DNA of 49,515 nucleotides. Source: Spirochaetota bacterium (GTDB lineage: Bacteria; Spirochaetota; UBA4802; UBA5368). Each line of letters starts with the position of its first letter. The first letter of the stretch is position 1. Position numbers and translations under genes: made by a program. Where the stretch lies: contig DATIKU010000040.1 in the NCBI GenBank assembly GCA_035477215.1, forward strand, positions 1 to 49,515. The letters are read 5' to 3'. The notes under the pieces were generated by a model. That model saw only the letters and a list, made by a program, of their open reading frames with translations, was not told the origin of the DNA and did not search any database. Of this stretch, positions 16,239 through 24,829 are shown piece after piece.

Positions 16239-17009
16239 ATGTCAGACGTCATTCTGTACGAGAAAAGGGAGAACATCGGCATCATCACCATCAACAGGCC
16301 CAAGGCCAACCAGCTTTCGGGCGAGGTATTCGAGGAGTTCCGCAAGGCGCTCGACGCCTGCGAGGCCGACAGCGGACTGCGCGCGATCGTCGTGACCGGT
16401 TCGGGCGACAAGATATTCAGCGCGGGCGCGGACCTCTCGGCCGGCTTCGGCGATTACGGCCCAGTGGACTTTCTGAAGCGCGGCCAGGACCTCTGCAACA
16501 AGATCGAGGACTTCCCGCGGCCGGTCATCGCCGCGCTCAACGGCCACGCCTTCGGCGGCGGCTGCGAGATCGCCATGGCCTGTCATTTCCGTTTCCTGAG
16601 CGAGGAGGGGCGTATCGGCCTCACCGAGACCAATATCGGCATCATGCCCGGCTACGGCGGCTCGCTGCGGATGCCGCGCCTGGTGGGCAGGGCGAAGGCG
16701 CTCGAGTACATCTGCTTCGCCAAGCAGATCGACGCGGCCGAGGCGTTGGCCGTCGGACTGGTGAACTACGTATTCCCCAGGGACAAAGTGCTTGCCGAGG
16801 CGATTGAATTCGCCAAAAAGCTCGCCGCGCGCCCGCCGCTTGCCGTTAGCGCCGTCCTGAAGCTCCTCTCGGCGAGCCCCGGCATCCCGCCCGAGCAGCA
16901 CCTTAAAGTAGAGCGCGAGTCGCTCGCGAAGCTCTTCGGCTCGAAGGACACCGCCGAGGGGCTGACCGCCTTCATGCAGAAGCGGCCTCCGGTCTTCACC
17001 GGCGAGTGA
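16239..17009 (+). CDS. Enoyl-CoA hydratase/isomerase (crotonase family)
   Basis: 256 residues with AAAGGAG before the ATG. Oxyanion-hole segments are SAGADLSAGF (about 61-70) and NGHAFGGGCEIAMA (101-114). The two hydratase glutamates are both present at E110 and E130 (TETNIGIMPGYGG), 20 residues apart as in rat mitochondrial crotonase (144 and 164), so true 2-enoyl-CoA hydration is likely. C-terminal region is normal. Together with the acyl-CoA dehydrogenase, EtfAB and acyl-CoA synthetase it supplies steps of an acyl-CoA degradation route; thiolase and 3-hydroxyacyl-CoA dehydrogenase are not in the window. Confidence 0.9.
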   Translation: MSDVILYEKRENIGIITINRPKANQLSGEVFEEFRKALDACEADSGLRAIVVTGSGDKIFSAGADLSAGFGDYGPVDFLKRGQDLCNKIEDFPRPVIAALNGHAFGGGCEIAMACHFRFLSEEGRIGLTETNIGIMPGYGGSLRMPRLVGRAKALEYICFAKQIDAAEALAVGLVNYVFPRDKVLAEAIEFAKKLAARPPLAVSAVLKLLSASPGIPPEQHLKVERESLAKLFGSKDTAEGLTAFMQKRPPVFTGE

Positions 17010-17019
17010 GGCCCGGCCG

Positions 17020-17048
17020 CGGCGCGCCGTTTTTATCGCGGCGCGCCG
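17020..17048. repeat. Paired palindrome forming a GC hairpin after the hydratase gene
   Basis: The self-complementary decamer CGGCGCGCCG occurs at 17020-17029 and again at 17039-17048, separated by TTTTTATCG. The two can pair as a 10-bp stem. Position just after a stop codon suggests transcript-end structure, but no T run follows it. Confidence 0.35.
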
Positions 17049-17158
17049 CCGTTCACTCCTCGATCCCTCCCTCACACCACGACCGTCCTAATCTAATTCG
17101 CGATTTTTCACGATAATTACCTGAAGGCTGAAAATCCGTCCGTACCGGAGCGCACGCA

Positions 17159-19780
17159 ATGAGCAGGCACCTTATTCCTCTCGTGTTGATCATTTTTTTC
17201 ATGGTTCCCGAACTCGGGGCCTACACCGGCCGGCGCCACGAATGGTGGAAGATCAGGCTCCGAAACCTGCGCGTAGAAAGCGCGTCCCTCGAAAAGAACG
17301 TCCTGATCGATCCGGCGGTACGGGAGCTGGTTAGAAACGATATCGAACGGGCCGGAACGGTCATACGGGCATTCGAACGGGAGCGCGGCGGCGAGGCGAT
17401 TGGCCATGAAAACAAAACATGGTCGACCGACGCGATACTGGCGCTCGCCGGACAGATCGCCGCTCCCGTATTTTCAATCTGCCTTCTCGAATACATCACG
17501 ACCTCGGCCGGGCATCGAGATAATTACCGGGCGGTGAAGGACGCCGCCGGAAATGAGGTCCGCCGGATGATGAAAACCTCCCTTGGCGCGGCCGACGACG
17601 AGCTTCTCGACACGATCGTCTCCGGGGACGTTTCGAAGGTGGAATGGCAGTACTGCGCGCTTGAGGCGTTCCTTTCCGCGGCGAAACGCGCGAGCGGAGA
17701 CCTTCGCACGCGCGTCATCTCATCCGCCGGCGAAAGCGTTGCGCCCGGGGAGTCGGCCCTGTCGCCCGCCGAGGTGCGCAGGCTCGTTGTGGAAAAGTCG
17801 CTCGCCGAATGCGCCGCGCTCATGAATCCCTCGACCATCGCCATTACACCTGACGACCTGGCCTCTGCGCCCTCCTGGCAGTCGGTGCGCTCGAGGATCG
17901 GCCATCGTCTTTCGCTCATGAAAGAGCTCAGGGAGATGGCCGATACCGGCGGCGAATTTATCGCCCCGGTAAAGCTCCGGGAACTGCTCGACAAGGCGCC
18001 CGACACCGAGCGCCTTGTCTTCTCCAGGGCCGCCCTGCGCTACTTCGACCGCCGCAACATTGACACGGCCGCGGGCGGGGAACCGTCGGGGACCGGGACG
18101 TTTATCCGGATACCGAAAAATCCGGACGGCACCATGGTCTTTCGCGACCTTGACGAAGCGCGCCGCGCCGCGGTGTCCTCGATACGCGGCGGGGATGCCC
18201 CGGAGCTTTTCACCGCAACCGAAAAGAATTTCGCGTCCATTGTCGACAGGTACACCGCCGAGACACGCACGGGTTTTTTCGCCGGGGAGGAGCGCCTGCG
18301 GAGAATAAAGAACGACGACCCGGTCGGCGGGATCGCGAACGAAAAGGAATTTATGCAGGCGAAGGCCGTTTTCGTCGACAGGATGGCGCTCGTTCAGGGG
18401 TACGTTTTCAGGTCCATGCGCTATCTCAAATGGCTATCCGCGGGGCGAAAGCTCGACGGCGAGGTGATCGTCGCATCGCTCAGGACGCGCGCCGCCGCGA
18501 ACAGGGAATACCTGTCATTCGCGGAAAGGCTCGCGGTCGAAGGGGAAGCGATCGCCATGCTCCGGCACCCCGTCCTGCACCGGCGCTACGCGCTCGCCGC
18601 GCGAAATATCGAGGGCCTTTACCGCGCCGCGGGAAATTCCATGAGCCTGGATAAGAATGCCGCGCGTTTTCAGAGCGCCGCGCAGCAGGCCGAGGTTCGC
18701 TCCCTGCGCTCGGTTTTCAGCGACGAGCTTAAAGCGGCCCGGATGGCAAACGCGGCGCGCCTTGCCGCTTTTTCGAAAAACGTCGCCGCATCGGCGAAAA
18801 AGGAAGCGGGACTCGCCGAAGCCTTCCAGGGCGCGACGGCGGATTTTGAAATGGAACAGATGCTTAAGAGGCTCGACGAATACTCGGCGCTGTACGCCCG
18901 GCTGGACTACACGGGCAGGGCGCTCGGCCGCTACGCGAAGCTGTACGGCGAAATGGAAGCCCGGCTTTCCCGCGGTGAAAAACCCGTCCGGCTCGACGAG
19001 GTCATTTCCAAAAAATCCCTGCTGGGTATGGTCGAGCATTTCGATACCGTCGCCATCCGTGCCGAACGGGCGACGGCCGGATACCTGCGCGGGGAAATAG
19101 CCACGGAGATTTCACGCCTCGCCACACTGGTCAATTACTACCGTCAACGGAAGATTGAAATACACCGCGGGCCCTCGGCCGAACAACTCGCCGAGCGCCG
19201 CAAGGCGCTTGACGTGTCCCCGTCCGTCACGGTCGCGTCGTGGACGATGAACGGCCTTAACTTTGAGGAGGTCGACCGCAAGGCGGCGCACCGGCTCACC
19301 GGGATGTACCACCGTCTTATCTGGCGGACGAAGCGGCCGCCCGAAACCGATGTCGCCGGCGCGCCGCCGACCGCCTCAACCGACGGGCACCTCCTCTCGC
19401 CGCTCATCCCCGCGGGATGGTTCGCAAGCGAACCGGCCGCGGACGAGGCGGGCGATGGGATCATCAGGCGTTACACCAGCGCCGACAAATCGGCGAGCAT
19501 CACCATCGCGCGAGTCCAGGCCGGTGGCAGAATGCTCAGCGAGATCAGCGCGCGCTGGGCGAAGGAACGCGGCGCCGGAATCGTCAGACAGCGATGGGGG
19601 AAAAAGGAGAATCTCGACTACTTCTGGACGCTGGCCCGAAGCCCCGGGAGGAACGTTATGGAGGTCTATGTGCTGGGCGAGGGCGAGGGCGCGCTTGTGG
19701 TGTCGGGCACCGCGCCGCGCGACCGCTACACGGCGTTCAAGCCCCATCTCGACGCCGTCTTCGAATCCATGGCGCGCTGA
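17159..19780 (+). CDS. Large exported, mostly helical protein of unknown function
   Basis: 873 residues. Start ATG 17159 has GGAG 9 nt upstream and leads straight into a signal peptide (LIPLVLIIFFMVPELGA) with cleavage expected near residue 21. The mature protein is largely alpha-helical and charged, with long Ala/Arg/Glu-rich stretches (about 100-700) and no membrane segment beyond a weak hydrophobic patch at ILALAGQIAAPVFSICLLEY. The last 130 residues look like a separate alpha/beta domain (LIPAGWFASEP ... SITIARVQAGG ... EVYVLGEGEGALVVSGTAPR), reminiscent of PsbP/DcrB-like lipoprotein domains. I do not recognise the family. Monocistronic; the neighbours give no clue. Confidence 0.7.
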   Translation: MSRHLIPLVLIIFFMVPELGAYTGRRHEWWKIRLRNLRVESASLEKNVLIDPAVRELVRNDIERAGTVIRAFERERGGEAIGHENKTWSTDAILALAGQIAAPVFSICLLEYITTSAGHRDNYRAVKDAAGNEVRRMMKTSLGAADDELLDTIVSGDVSKVEWQYCALEAFLSAAKRASGDLRTRVISSAGESVAPGESALSPAEVRRLVVEKSLAECAALMNPSTIAITPDDLASAPSWQSVRSRIGHRLSLMKELREMADTGGEFIAPVKLRELLDKAPDTERLVFSRAALRYFDRRNIDTAAGGEPSGTGTFIRIPKNPDGTMVFRDLDEARRAAVSSIRGGDAPELFTATEKNFASIVDRYTAETRTGFFAGEERLRRIKNDDPVGGIANEKEFMQAKAVFVDRMALVQGYVFRSMRYLKWLSAGRKLDGEVIVASLRTRAAANREYLSFAERLAVEGEAIAMLRHPVLHRRYALAARNIEGLYRAAGNSMSLDKNAARFQSAAQQAEVRSLRSVFSDELKAARMANAARLAAFSKNVAASAKKEAGLAEAFQGATADFEMEQMLKRLDEYSALYARLDYTGRALGRYAKLYGEMEARLSRGEKPVRLDEVISKKSLLGMVEHFDTVAIRAERATAGYLRGEIATEISRLATLVNYYRQRKIEIHRGPSAEQLAERRKALDVSPSVTVASWTMNGLNFEEVDRKAAHRLTGMYHRLIWRTKRPPETDVAGAPPTASTDGHLLSPLIPAGWFASEPAADEAGDGIIRRYTSADKSASITIARVQAGGRMLSEISARWAKERGAGIVRQRWGKKENLDYFWTLARSPGRNVMEVYVLGEGEGALVVSGTAPRDRYTAFKPHLDAVFESMAR

Positions 19781-19804
19781 CGGCCGGCCTTTTCGGGGCG
19801 GCGG

Positions 19805-20500
19805 CTAAGGCTCGCTCATGATCGCGCCCCAGTGTCCTCGGAGTGTCGGCATCTTCAGCGCCTCGGACAGAAGCCCCATGAATTCCGAGCGCGGTATCCC
19901 GCGCGCCCCCAGGCTCTCCAGGTGCGCCGTATGCACCTGGCAGTCGATCAGCGTAAATCCCCGGGAGTGAAGCTCCTCCACAAGCGCGATGAACGCCGCC
20001 TTCGACGCGTTGGACACCGCCGCGAACATCGACTCGCCGAAAAAGCAGCCTCCCAGCGAAACACCGTAGAGCCCGCCGGCGAGATCATCGTCCCTCCATG
20101 CCTCGGCCGAGTGGGCCAGGCCCAGTTGGTGCAGTTCGGTATAGGCCTCGAGCATGTCGTCGGTGATCCAGGTGCCCTTCTCGTGACGGCGCCGCCGGGA
20201 GCGGCAGGCCTCGATTACGCCGCGGAAGTCGCGGTCGAAGGTGATGGTGAAAATACTGCGTTTCATGATCCGGCGCATGCTGCGCGAGACTTTCAGCTCA
20301 TCGGGAAACAGGACGTATCGCGGGTCGGGCGACCACCAGATGATCGGGTCGTCGTCCGAATACCAGGGGAAGATGCCGTTACGATAGGCTTCCACGAGGC
20401 GTCGGGGAGAAAGGTCACCGCCGACCGCGAGGACCCCGCCCTCGGCGGCGAGCTCGGGCGGGGGAAAGACGATGTCCTCGCACAGGCGGTAGACCGGCAT
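19805..20500 (-). CDS. aat: Leucyl/phenylalanyl-tRNA--protein transferase
   Basis: 231 residues with all family landmarks: AVGGDLSPRRLVEAYRNGIF, IIWWSPDPRYVLFPDEL, TFDRDFRGVIEACR, GTWITDDMLEAYTELHQLG, and GVSLGGCFFGESMF. Transfers Leu or Phe from tRNA to proteins beginning with Arg or Lys, marking them for ClpS recognition. It starts 10 nt after the clpA stop, with a GAGAGGG site spanning the junction, so it is the third gene of a clpS-clpA-aat operon. Confidence 0.95.
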   Translation of the reverse strand: MPVYRLCEDIVFPPPELAAEGGVLAVGGDLSPRRLVEAYRNGIFPWYSDDDPIIWWSPDPRYVLFPDELKVSRSMRRIMKRSIFTITFDRDFRGVIEACRSRRRRHEKGTWITDDMLEAYTELHQLGLAHSAEAWRDDDLAGGLYGVSLGGCFFGESMFAAVSNASKAAFIALVEELHSRGFTLIDCQVHTAHLESLGARGIPRSEFMGLLSEALKMPTLRGHWGAIMSEP

Positions 20501-20510
20501 GGTGGCCCTC

Positions 20511-22796
20511 TCAGGCTGCGGGAGCTTTGCCCTCGACGACGCGTATCACCACCTCGTCGTTTTCGATCATCGCCTCGGCCTTTCCGCCGCCGGCAAGCCG
20601 ACCGAAAAGCACCTCGTCGACGAAGAAGCGCTTGATTTTGTCCTGCACCAGCCGCGCGATCTCGCGCGCGCCGAACTCGGGCGAATAGCCACTGTGCGCG
20701 AGCCAGCGCACGCATTCGTCGGTAATGGCGAGCTCGACGCTCTTTTCCGCAAGCTGAAGGGCGAATTCATCGACCGTCTTCTTCACGATGCTCTGCACGA
20801 TCTCCTCGGTGAGGCCGGAGAAGGTGATGACGGCGTCCAGGCGGTTGCGAAACTCAGGGGCGAAGATGCGCTCGACCGCGCTCTGCACCGCGCCGGGGTT
20901 GCCCGTCTCGTCCCCGAAGCCGATCTTTGATTTCGCCAGCTCGCGCGCGCCGGCGTTCGAGGTCATGATGATGACGACGTTCCGGAAATCGGCCTTGCGC
21001 CCGCTGTTGTCGGTGAGCGTGGCGTAATCCATCATCTGTAAAAGCGTGTTGAAAATATCGGGGTGCGCCTTCTCGATCTCGTCCAGGAGCAGCACCGCGT
21101 AGGGGTTCTTGCGGATGGCCCCGGTGAGGAGCCCTCCCTCCTCGTACCCGACATACCCGGGGGGCGCGCCGATAAGCCGGGCGACCGTATGCTTCTCCTG
21201 GTACTCGCTCATATCGAAGCGGTGAAGCGAAACGCCCATCACCGAGGCAAGCTGGCGCGAGAGCTCGGTCTTGCCGACGCCCGTGGGCCCCACGAAAAGG
21301 AAGGAGGCCACCGGCTTGTTCGGCTCGCGAAAGCCCGCACGCGCGCGCTTGATCGCCTCCACGATCATCGCTATTGCCTCGTCCTGCCCGAAAATCCGCG
21401 CCCTGAGTTCGGTCTCGAGGTTGTGCAGCTTCTCGACCTCGGTCGAGGACACGTTCTTCTCGGGGACCTTCGCCATCTTCGCCACGACGCGCTCGACATC
21501 GGCGGTCCCGATGAGGATCGACGCGTCGTCGGAGACTTTCATGCGCGCGAAGGCCCCCGCCTCGTCGATGACATCGATCGCCTTGTCGGGAAGGTGGCGG
21601 TCGTTGATGTATTTCGCCGAGAGCTCGGCGGCCGCGCAAAGCGCCTCCTCGGAATACTCGACCCCGTGGTATTCCTCATACCGCGACTTGAGCCCTTTGA
21701 TGATGAGCACAGTGTCCTCGACGGTCGGTTCGCTCACCTCTATCTTCTGGAAGCGCCGCGAGAGCGCCCCGTCCTTTTCGAAATATTTGCGGTATTCATC
21801 GTACGTGGTCGAGCCGACACAGCGAAGTTTCCCCGTGGCGAGCGCCGGCTTCAGTATGTTCGACGCGTCCATGGACCCGCCGGACACGGCCCCGGCCCCG
21901 ACGATGGTGTGGATCTCGTCGATAAAGAGTATGACGTTCTTCCGCTTTTCGAGCTCGGCGAGCACGCGTTTCATGCGCTCCTCGAAATCGCCCCGGTAAC
22001 GGGTGCCCGCCAGGATCGCTCCCATGTCGAGGGAGTAGATGCGGGCCTCGCGGAGCGCCTTGGGCACCTTGCCTTCCGCAATGAGCTGGGCAAGCCCCTC
22101 GGTAATCGCCGTCTTCCCCACGCCGGGGTCGCCCACGTGAATGGGATTGTTTTTGAAGCGCCGGCAGAGTACCTGCACGGTGCGCTCGAGGATGTCCTCG
22201 CGCCCGATGAGCGGCTCGAGCTCCCCCTTCCTCGCGCGCTCGGTGAGCTCGACGGTGAAGGCGCGCAAGACCTTGTCTTTGTCCTTTTCTTTCGTCTTCG
22301 TATCGGCATCGGCATCGGCCTCTTCGCCGGGCGCTTCGCCATCGTCCTTTTCGCCGGGATCGCGGTACCCGCCGTGCGATATATAATTGACCAGGTCGTA
22401 GCGCGTCACCCCCTCCCTGCCCAGGTAAAACGCGGCGAAGGATTCCTTTTCGTCGAAGAGCGACACCAGCACGTCGCCGAGATCCAGCACTTCCTTCTGC
22501 GCCGAGGCGGTGTGCCAGATGGCCCGCTCCAAAACGTTCTGAAAACCCAGCGACTGCATGGGCTCGGCGCCGTCGACGCCCGGCTCGATACCGGGGACCT
22601 TCTCCTCCAGATGGGATTTCAGGCTGTTCTTCAACCGCTCCACGTCGCCGCCGCAGCCCTCCACGATCTCGCGCCCCTCGTTGAAGAAGAGCGCGGCGTA
22701 GAGCAGATGTTCCGGCGTGAAGTATTCGTGCCGGCGGGTCTTCGCCTCGTTGAACGCCGCCATGATGATCTGGTTCAGTTCGTCGTTTATCTGCAT
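20511..22796 (-). CDS. clpA: ATP-dependent Clp protease ATP-binding subunit ClpA
   Basis: 761 residues (E. coli ClpA is 758). N-domain repeats (EYFTPEHLLYAALFF) are followed by an acidic linker rich in Asp/Glu/Lys near 150-175 (DDGEAPGEEADADADTKTKE). AAA-1 has Walker A GDPGVGKTAITE and Walker B VILFIDEIHT; AAA-2 has GPTGVGKTELSRQ and VLLLDEIEK. No ClpB-type middle domain, and an IGFG-like loop (SKIGFGDE) for ClpP docking is present, supporting ClpA. Starts 10 nt after the clpS stop with GAGGA overlapping that stop. Unfolds N-degron substrates delivered by ClpS; clpP is not in the window. Confidence 0.95.
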   Translation of the reverse strand: MQINDELNQIIMAAFNEAKTRRHEYFTPEHLLYAALFFNEGREIVEGCGGDVERLKNSLKSHLEEKVPGIEPGVDGAEPMQSLGFQNVLERAIWHTASAQKEVLDLGDVLVSLFDEKESFAAFYLGREGVTRYDLVNYISHGGYRDPGEKDDGEAPGEEADADADTKTKEKDKDKVLRAFTVELTERARKGELEPLIGREDILERTVQVLCRRFKNNPIHVGDPGVGKTAITEGLAQLIAEGKVPKALREARIYSLDMGAILAGTRYRGDFEERMKRVLAELEKRKNVILFIDEIHTIVGAGAVSGGSMDASNILKPALATGKLRCVGSTTYDEYRKYFEKDGALSRRFQKIEVSEPTVEDTVLIIKGLKSRYEEYHGVEYSEEALCAAAELSAKYINDRHLPDKAIDVIDEAGAFARMKVSDDASILIGTADVERVVAKMAKVPEKNVSSTEVEKLHNLETELRARIFGQDEAIAMIVEAIKRARAGFREPNKPVASFLFVGPTGVGKTELSRQLASVMGVSLHRFDMSEYQEKHTVARLIGAPPGYVGYEEGGLLTGAIRKNPYAVLLLDEIEKAHPDIFNTLLQMMDYATLTDNSGRKADFRNVVIIMTSNAGARELAKSKIGFGDETGNPGAVQSAVERIFAPEFRNRLDAVITFSGLTEEIVQSIVKKTVDEFALQLAEKSVELAITDECVRWLAHSGYSPEFGAREIARLVQDKIKRFFVDEVLFGRLAGGGKAEAMIENDEVVIRVVEGKAPAA

Positions 22797-22806
22797 CGCT
22801 CTGTCC

Positions 22807-23130
22807 TCACGCGTCTTCCATGCTGCATTTAAGCGGGAACTCCCGCGCCCGCGCCATGGAGTGCACCTGCGTCACCTTCGTCGCGGCGATGTCATAGGTA
22901 AACACCCCGCACATCCCCCTGCCCCGGCGGTGCACATCCATCATGATTTTCGTCGCCTCGGCGGCCGGCTTGCGAAATACCGAAACAAGCACCTCAACCA
23001 CGAAATCCATCGTGGTGTAGTGGTCGTTGTGAAGGATGACCCGGTACATCTTCGGCTCCCGGACCTCCGTCTCGCGGTCGACTTTCAGGCCGCCGTCGAA
23101 GACGCCGTCCCTGTCGGGATTATTCGGCAT
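22807..23130 (-). CDS. clpS: ClpS N-degron adaptor protein
   Basis: 107 residues. Core MYRVILHNDHYTTMDFVVEV contains the N-degron pocket (ND-x-Y-T-T-M-x-F-V). HRRGRGMCGVFTYDIAATKV is the second pocket side, close to the canonical H-x-x-G-x-x-x-C-G-x-(Y/F)-x-x-(D/E)-x-A-x-x-K. Delivers proteins with N-terminal Leu, Phe, Tyr or Trp to ClpA. First gene of the clpS-clpA-aat operon. The repeat element at 23162-23312 separates it from bpt upstream. Confidence 0.95.
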   Translation of the reverse strand: MPNNPDRDGVFDGGLKVDRETEVREPKMYRVILHNDHYTTMDFVVEVLVSVFRKPAAEATKIMMDVHRRGRGMCGVFTYDIAATKVTQVHSMARAREFPLKCSMEDA

Positions 23131-23161
23131 ACGGCTTCGTCCTTGATTATCAGAAAATTAT

Positions 23162-23312
23162 CAGGCTTGTTGCTTAACCCGGTGTCATTGCGGGCCCCGG
23201 CCTTATCGGGGCGCGGCAATCCCTTTTTATACCGGCTGCTTCCCGCCTTTTGGGATCGCCACGTCGCTGCGCTCCTCGCGATTACAATTTTATCAGTTTC
23301 GCAACAAGCCTG
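23162..23312. repeat. Dispersed palindromic repeat, copy 1, inside 12-bp inverted repeats
   Basis: Core at 23183-23286: two inverted half-units, TGTCATTGCGGG...CGGCAATCCC and GGGATCGCCACG...CGCGATTACA, joined by a spacer containing CTTCCCGCCTTTT. The same arrangement, spacer motif included, recurs in opposite orientation at 44467-44582. Around copy 1 sits a perfect inverted repeat, CAGGCTTGTTGC (23162-23173) and GCAACAAGCCTG (23301-23312), giving a 151-bp MITE-like block. It fills the gap between clpS and bpt. No coding capacity; no transposase nearby. Confidence 0.75.
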
Positions 23313-23356
23313 TTACCTACACATCACGTAACTGGAACGGGCGTCCGGGGCGTAAT

Positions 23357-24052
23357 TCACCGTTCCGCATCCACCCAGCGGGATTCATCCCACGAGTACC
23401 GCTGGTGCGGATTAAAACCGGACTTGTACTCCATGCGAGGGCAGCCCTTTACATGATACCCGAGATAATAATACGCAAGAGCCAGGCTTCCGGCAAGCTC
23501 AATTTCTTTAAGGACGCTATAGATACCGGGGCTGTGGTGCGCGAATTCCGATCGAAAGATGAAATAGACGCTCGAGAGCCCCCTGCTCGACCGGTCGAGA
23601 AAGCCGACCGCCAGGAGCCTTTCGTCCCGATAGTATTCCGACTGCACACCCGGGCAGGACACCTGATAAAAGTTGAAGAGAAAATCCTCGAACGCCGGAT
23701 CCCGGCCGAAACGATCCCTGCTGTGTTCTTCGTATATGGAAAAGATCTCGTGGGAGTGATGGAGCGCCCCGAAACGCACCTCGGTCTTCATGTTTTTATT
23801 GATTACTCGACGCTGGCTCTTCGACGGCCTGAAACCGGCCACGGGGACCCTGAGGGGAACGCAGCTTTTACATCCGGGGCAGTCGGGCCTGAAAAAATAC
23901 CATCCGAACTTTCTCCATCCCGTCGAAAGAAGCCTCTCGAGATCGTTGCCGTCGAGGTCGTGCGCGAAGAAATACTCAAACCTCGAGGTGCGCCCGGGGA
24001 GATAGGGGCACTCTCCCTCCTCCGAGAGCCTCCTCTCCTGTAAAATCAGCAT
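23357..24052 (-). CDS. bpt: Aspartate/glutamate leucyltransferase (Bpt; arginyltransferase family)
   Basis: 231 residues. The N-terminal Cys-rich module ECPYLPGRTSR ... WYFFRPDCPGCKSCVPLRV and the C-terminal GNAT-like ATE domain (SSVYFIFRSEFAHHSPGIYS; YYYLGYHVKGCPRMEYKSGF, then NPHQ) mark the Bpt/ATE1 family. In bacteria, Bpt moves Leu onto N-terminal Asp or Glu, creating ClpS substrates. The start at 24052 overlaps the fdhD stop by 7 nt; the frame is open much further upstream, but that part is the fdhD gene. Co-located with clpS, clpA and aat, which complete the pathway. Confidence 0.9.
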   Translation of the reverse strand: MLILQERRLSEEGECPYLPGRTSRFEYFFAHDLDGNDLERLLSTGWRKFGWYFFRPDCPGCKSCVPLRVPVAGFRPSKSQRRVINKNMKTEVRFGALHHSHEIFSIYEEHSRDRFGRDPAFEDFLFNFYQVSCPGVQSEYYRDERLLAVGFLDRSSRGLSSVYFIFRSEFAHHSPGIYSVLKEIELAGSLALAYYYLGYHVKGCPRMEYKSGFNPHQRYSWDESRWVDAER

Positions 24053-24828
24053 TCGACAAAGCCTTCCCCGCTGAAAATATAGAATCCCGAAGGGCGCACG
24101 CCGCCGATCATGAGCATGCCCGCTTGCCGGGCGAGCTCGATGCTGCGCGCGGTCGGCGCGGCGCGCGAGACGAGCACCGGCGCCGAGACGGCTATTGCCT
24201 TCATTACGATCTCGCTCGCGAGCCTCCCGGTGGAGAGGATCATCGAGCGCTCGAGCGACAGGCCGCTTTTCAGCGCATACCCCAGTATTTTGTCGATGGC
24301 ATTGTGCCGCCCAATCTCGTCGAAGAAGCACTGCCGCCGCCCCTCTACCGAGTAGAGCGCGGCGCTGTGCACGCCGTGCGTTAGTTTGTGGATCTCGGAG
24401 GCATGCAGAAATTCTCTCATGCCGGCCGTAACGACCGACGCCCTGACACGGGGGACCTCCCCTCGCGTCCGCGGGATCGCGTCCGCGGGCTGGGAGCCGG
24501 ACTGCCCACAGCCGGAAGCGATCGAGCGGATGCGGAACAGGCGCTCGAGCAGATCGTCGTTCTCCGCGGTATCGATGTTTATGGTGAAGGCCTGTTCGTC
24601 GATCTCGACTGAGTGCACCTCGTCCGCCGATCGGATGACGCCCTCGGCGGCGAGATGCCCCAGCGCCAGCTTATCGAGGTCGCTTCCCGAGCATACGATG
24701 GAGACGAAAGGATTGCCGTTTACGGAAAGCGTAAACGCGTACTCGGCGCTCACCGGAATGTCTATCGGCGCGATAGCCGACCCCGTGCACCGGTAGGCCC
24801 CTACCGTGACGTACTGCGGTAGCGCCAT
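24046..24828 (-). CDS. fdhD: FdhD, sulfur carrier for formate dehydrogenase maturation
   Basis: 260 residues, about the usual length. FdhD transfers sulfur from IscS to the molybdenum cofactor of formate dehydrogenase. Landmarks: IPVSAEYAFTLSVNGNPFVS, CSGSDLDKLALGHLAAEGVI, HSAALYS, FFDEIGRHNAIDKILGYAL, and STGRLASEIVMKA. The loop cysteine pair, CxxC in E. coli, is C107-x-x-S110 here (SGCGQSGSQP), so only the first cysteine remains. Start at 24828 follows GGAGG inside the end of the IscU-like gene; it overlaps bpt by 7 nt downstream. No formate dehydrogenase gene is in the window. Confidence 0.9.
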   Translation of the reverse strand: MALPQYVTVGAYRCTGSAIAPIDIPVSAEYAFTLSVNGNPFVSIVCSGSDLDKLALGHLAAEGVIRSADEVHSVEIDEQAFTINIDTAENDDLLERLFRIRSIASGCGQSGSQPADAIPRTRGEVPRVRASVVTAGMREFLHASEIHKLTHGVHSAALYSVEGRRQCFFDEIGRHNAIDKILGYALKSGLSLERSMILSTGRLASEIVMKAIAVSAPVLVSRAAPTARSIELARQAGMLMIGGVRPSGFYIFSGEGFVEC

Positions 24829-24829
24829 A

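Noticed and set aside
21063-22832. A 589-codon plus-strand frame across clpA
   Set aside because: Antisense to a full-length ClpA with both AAA modules; composition is that of a GC3 shadow.
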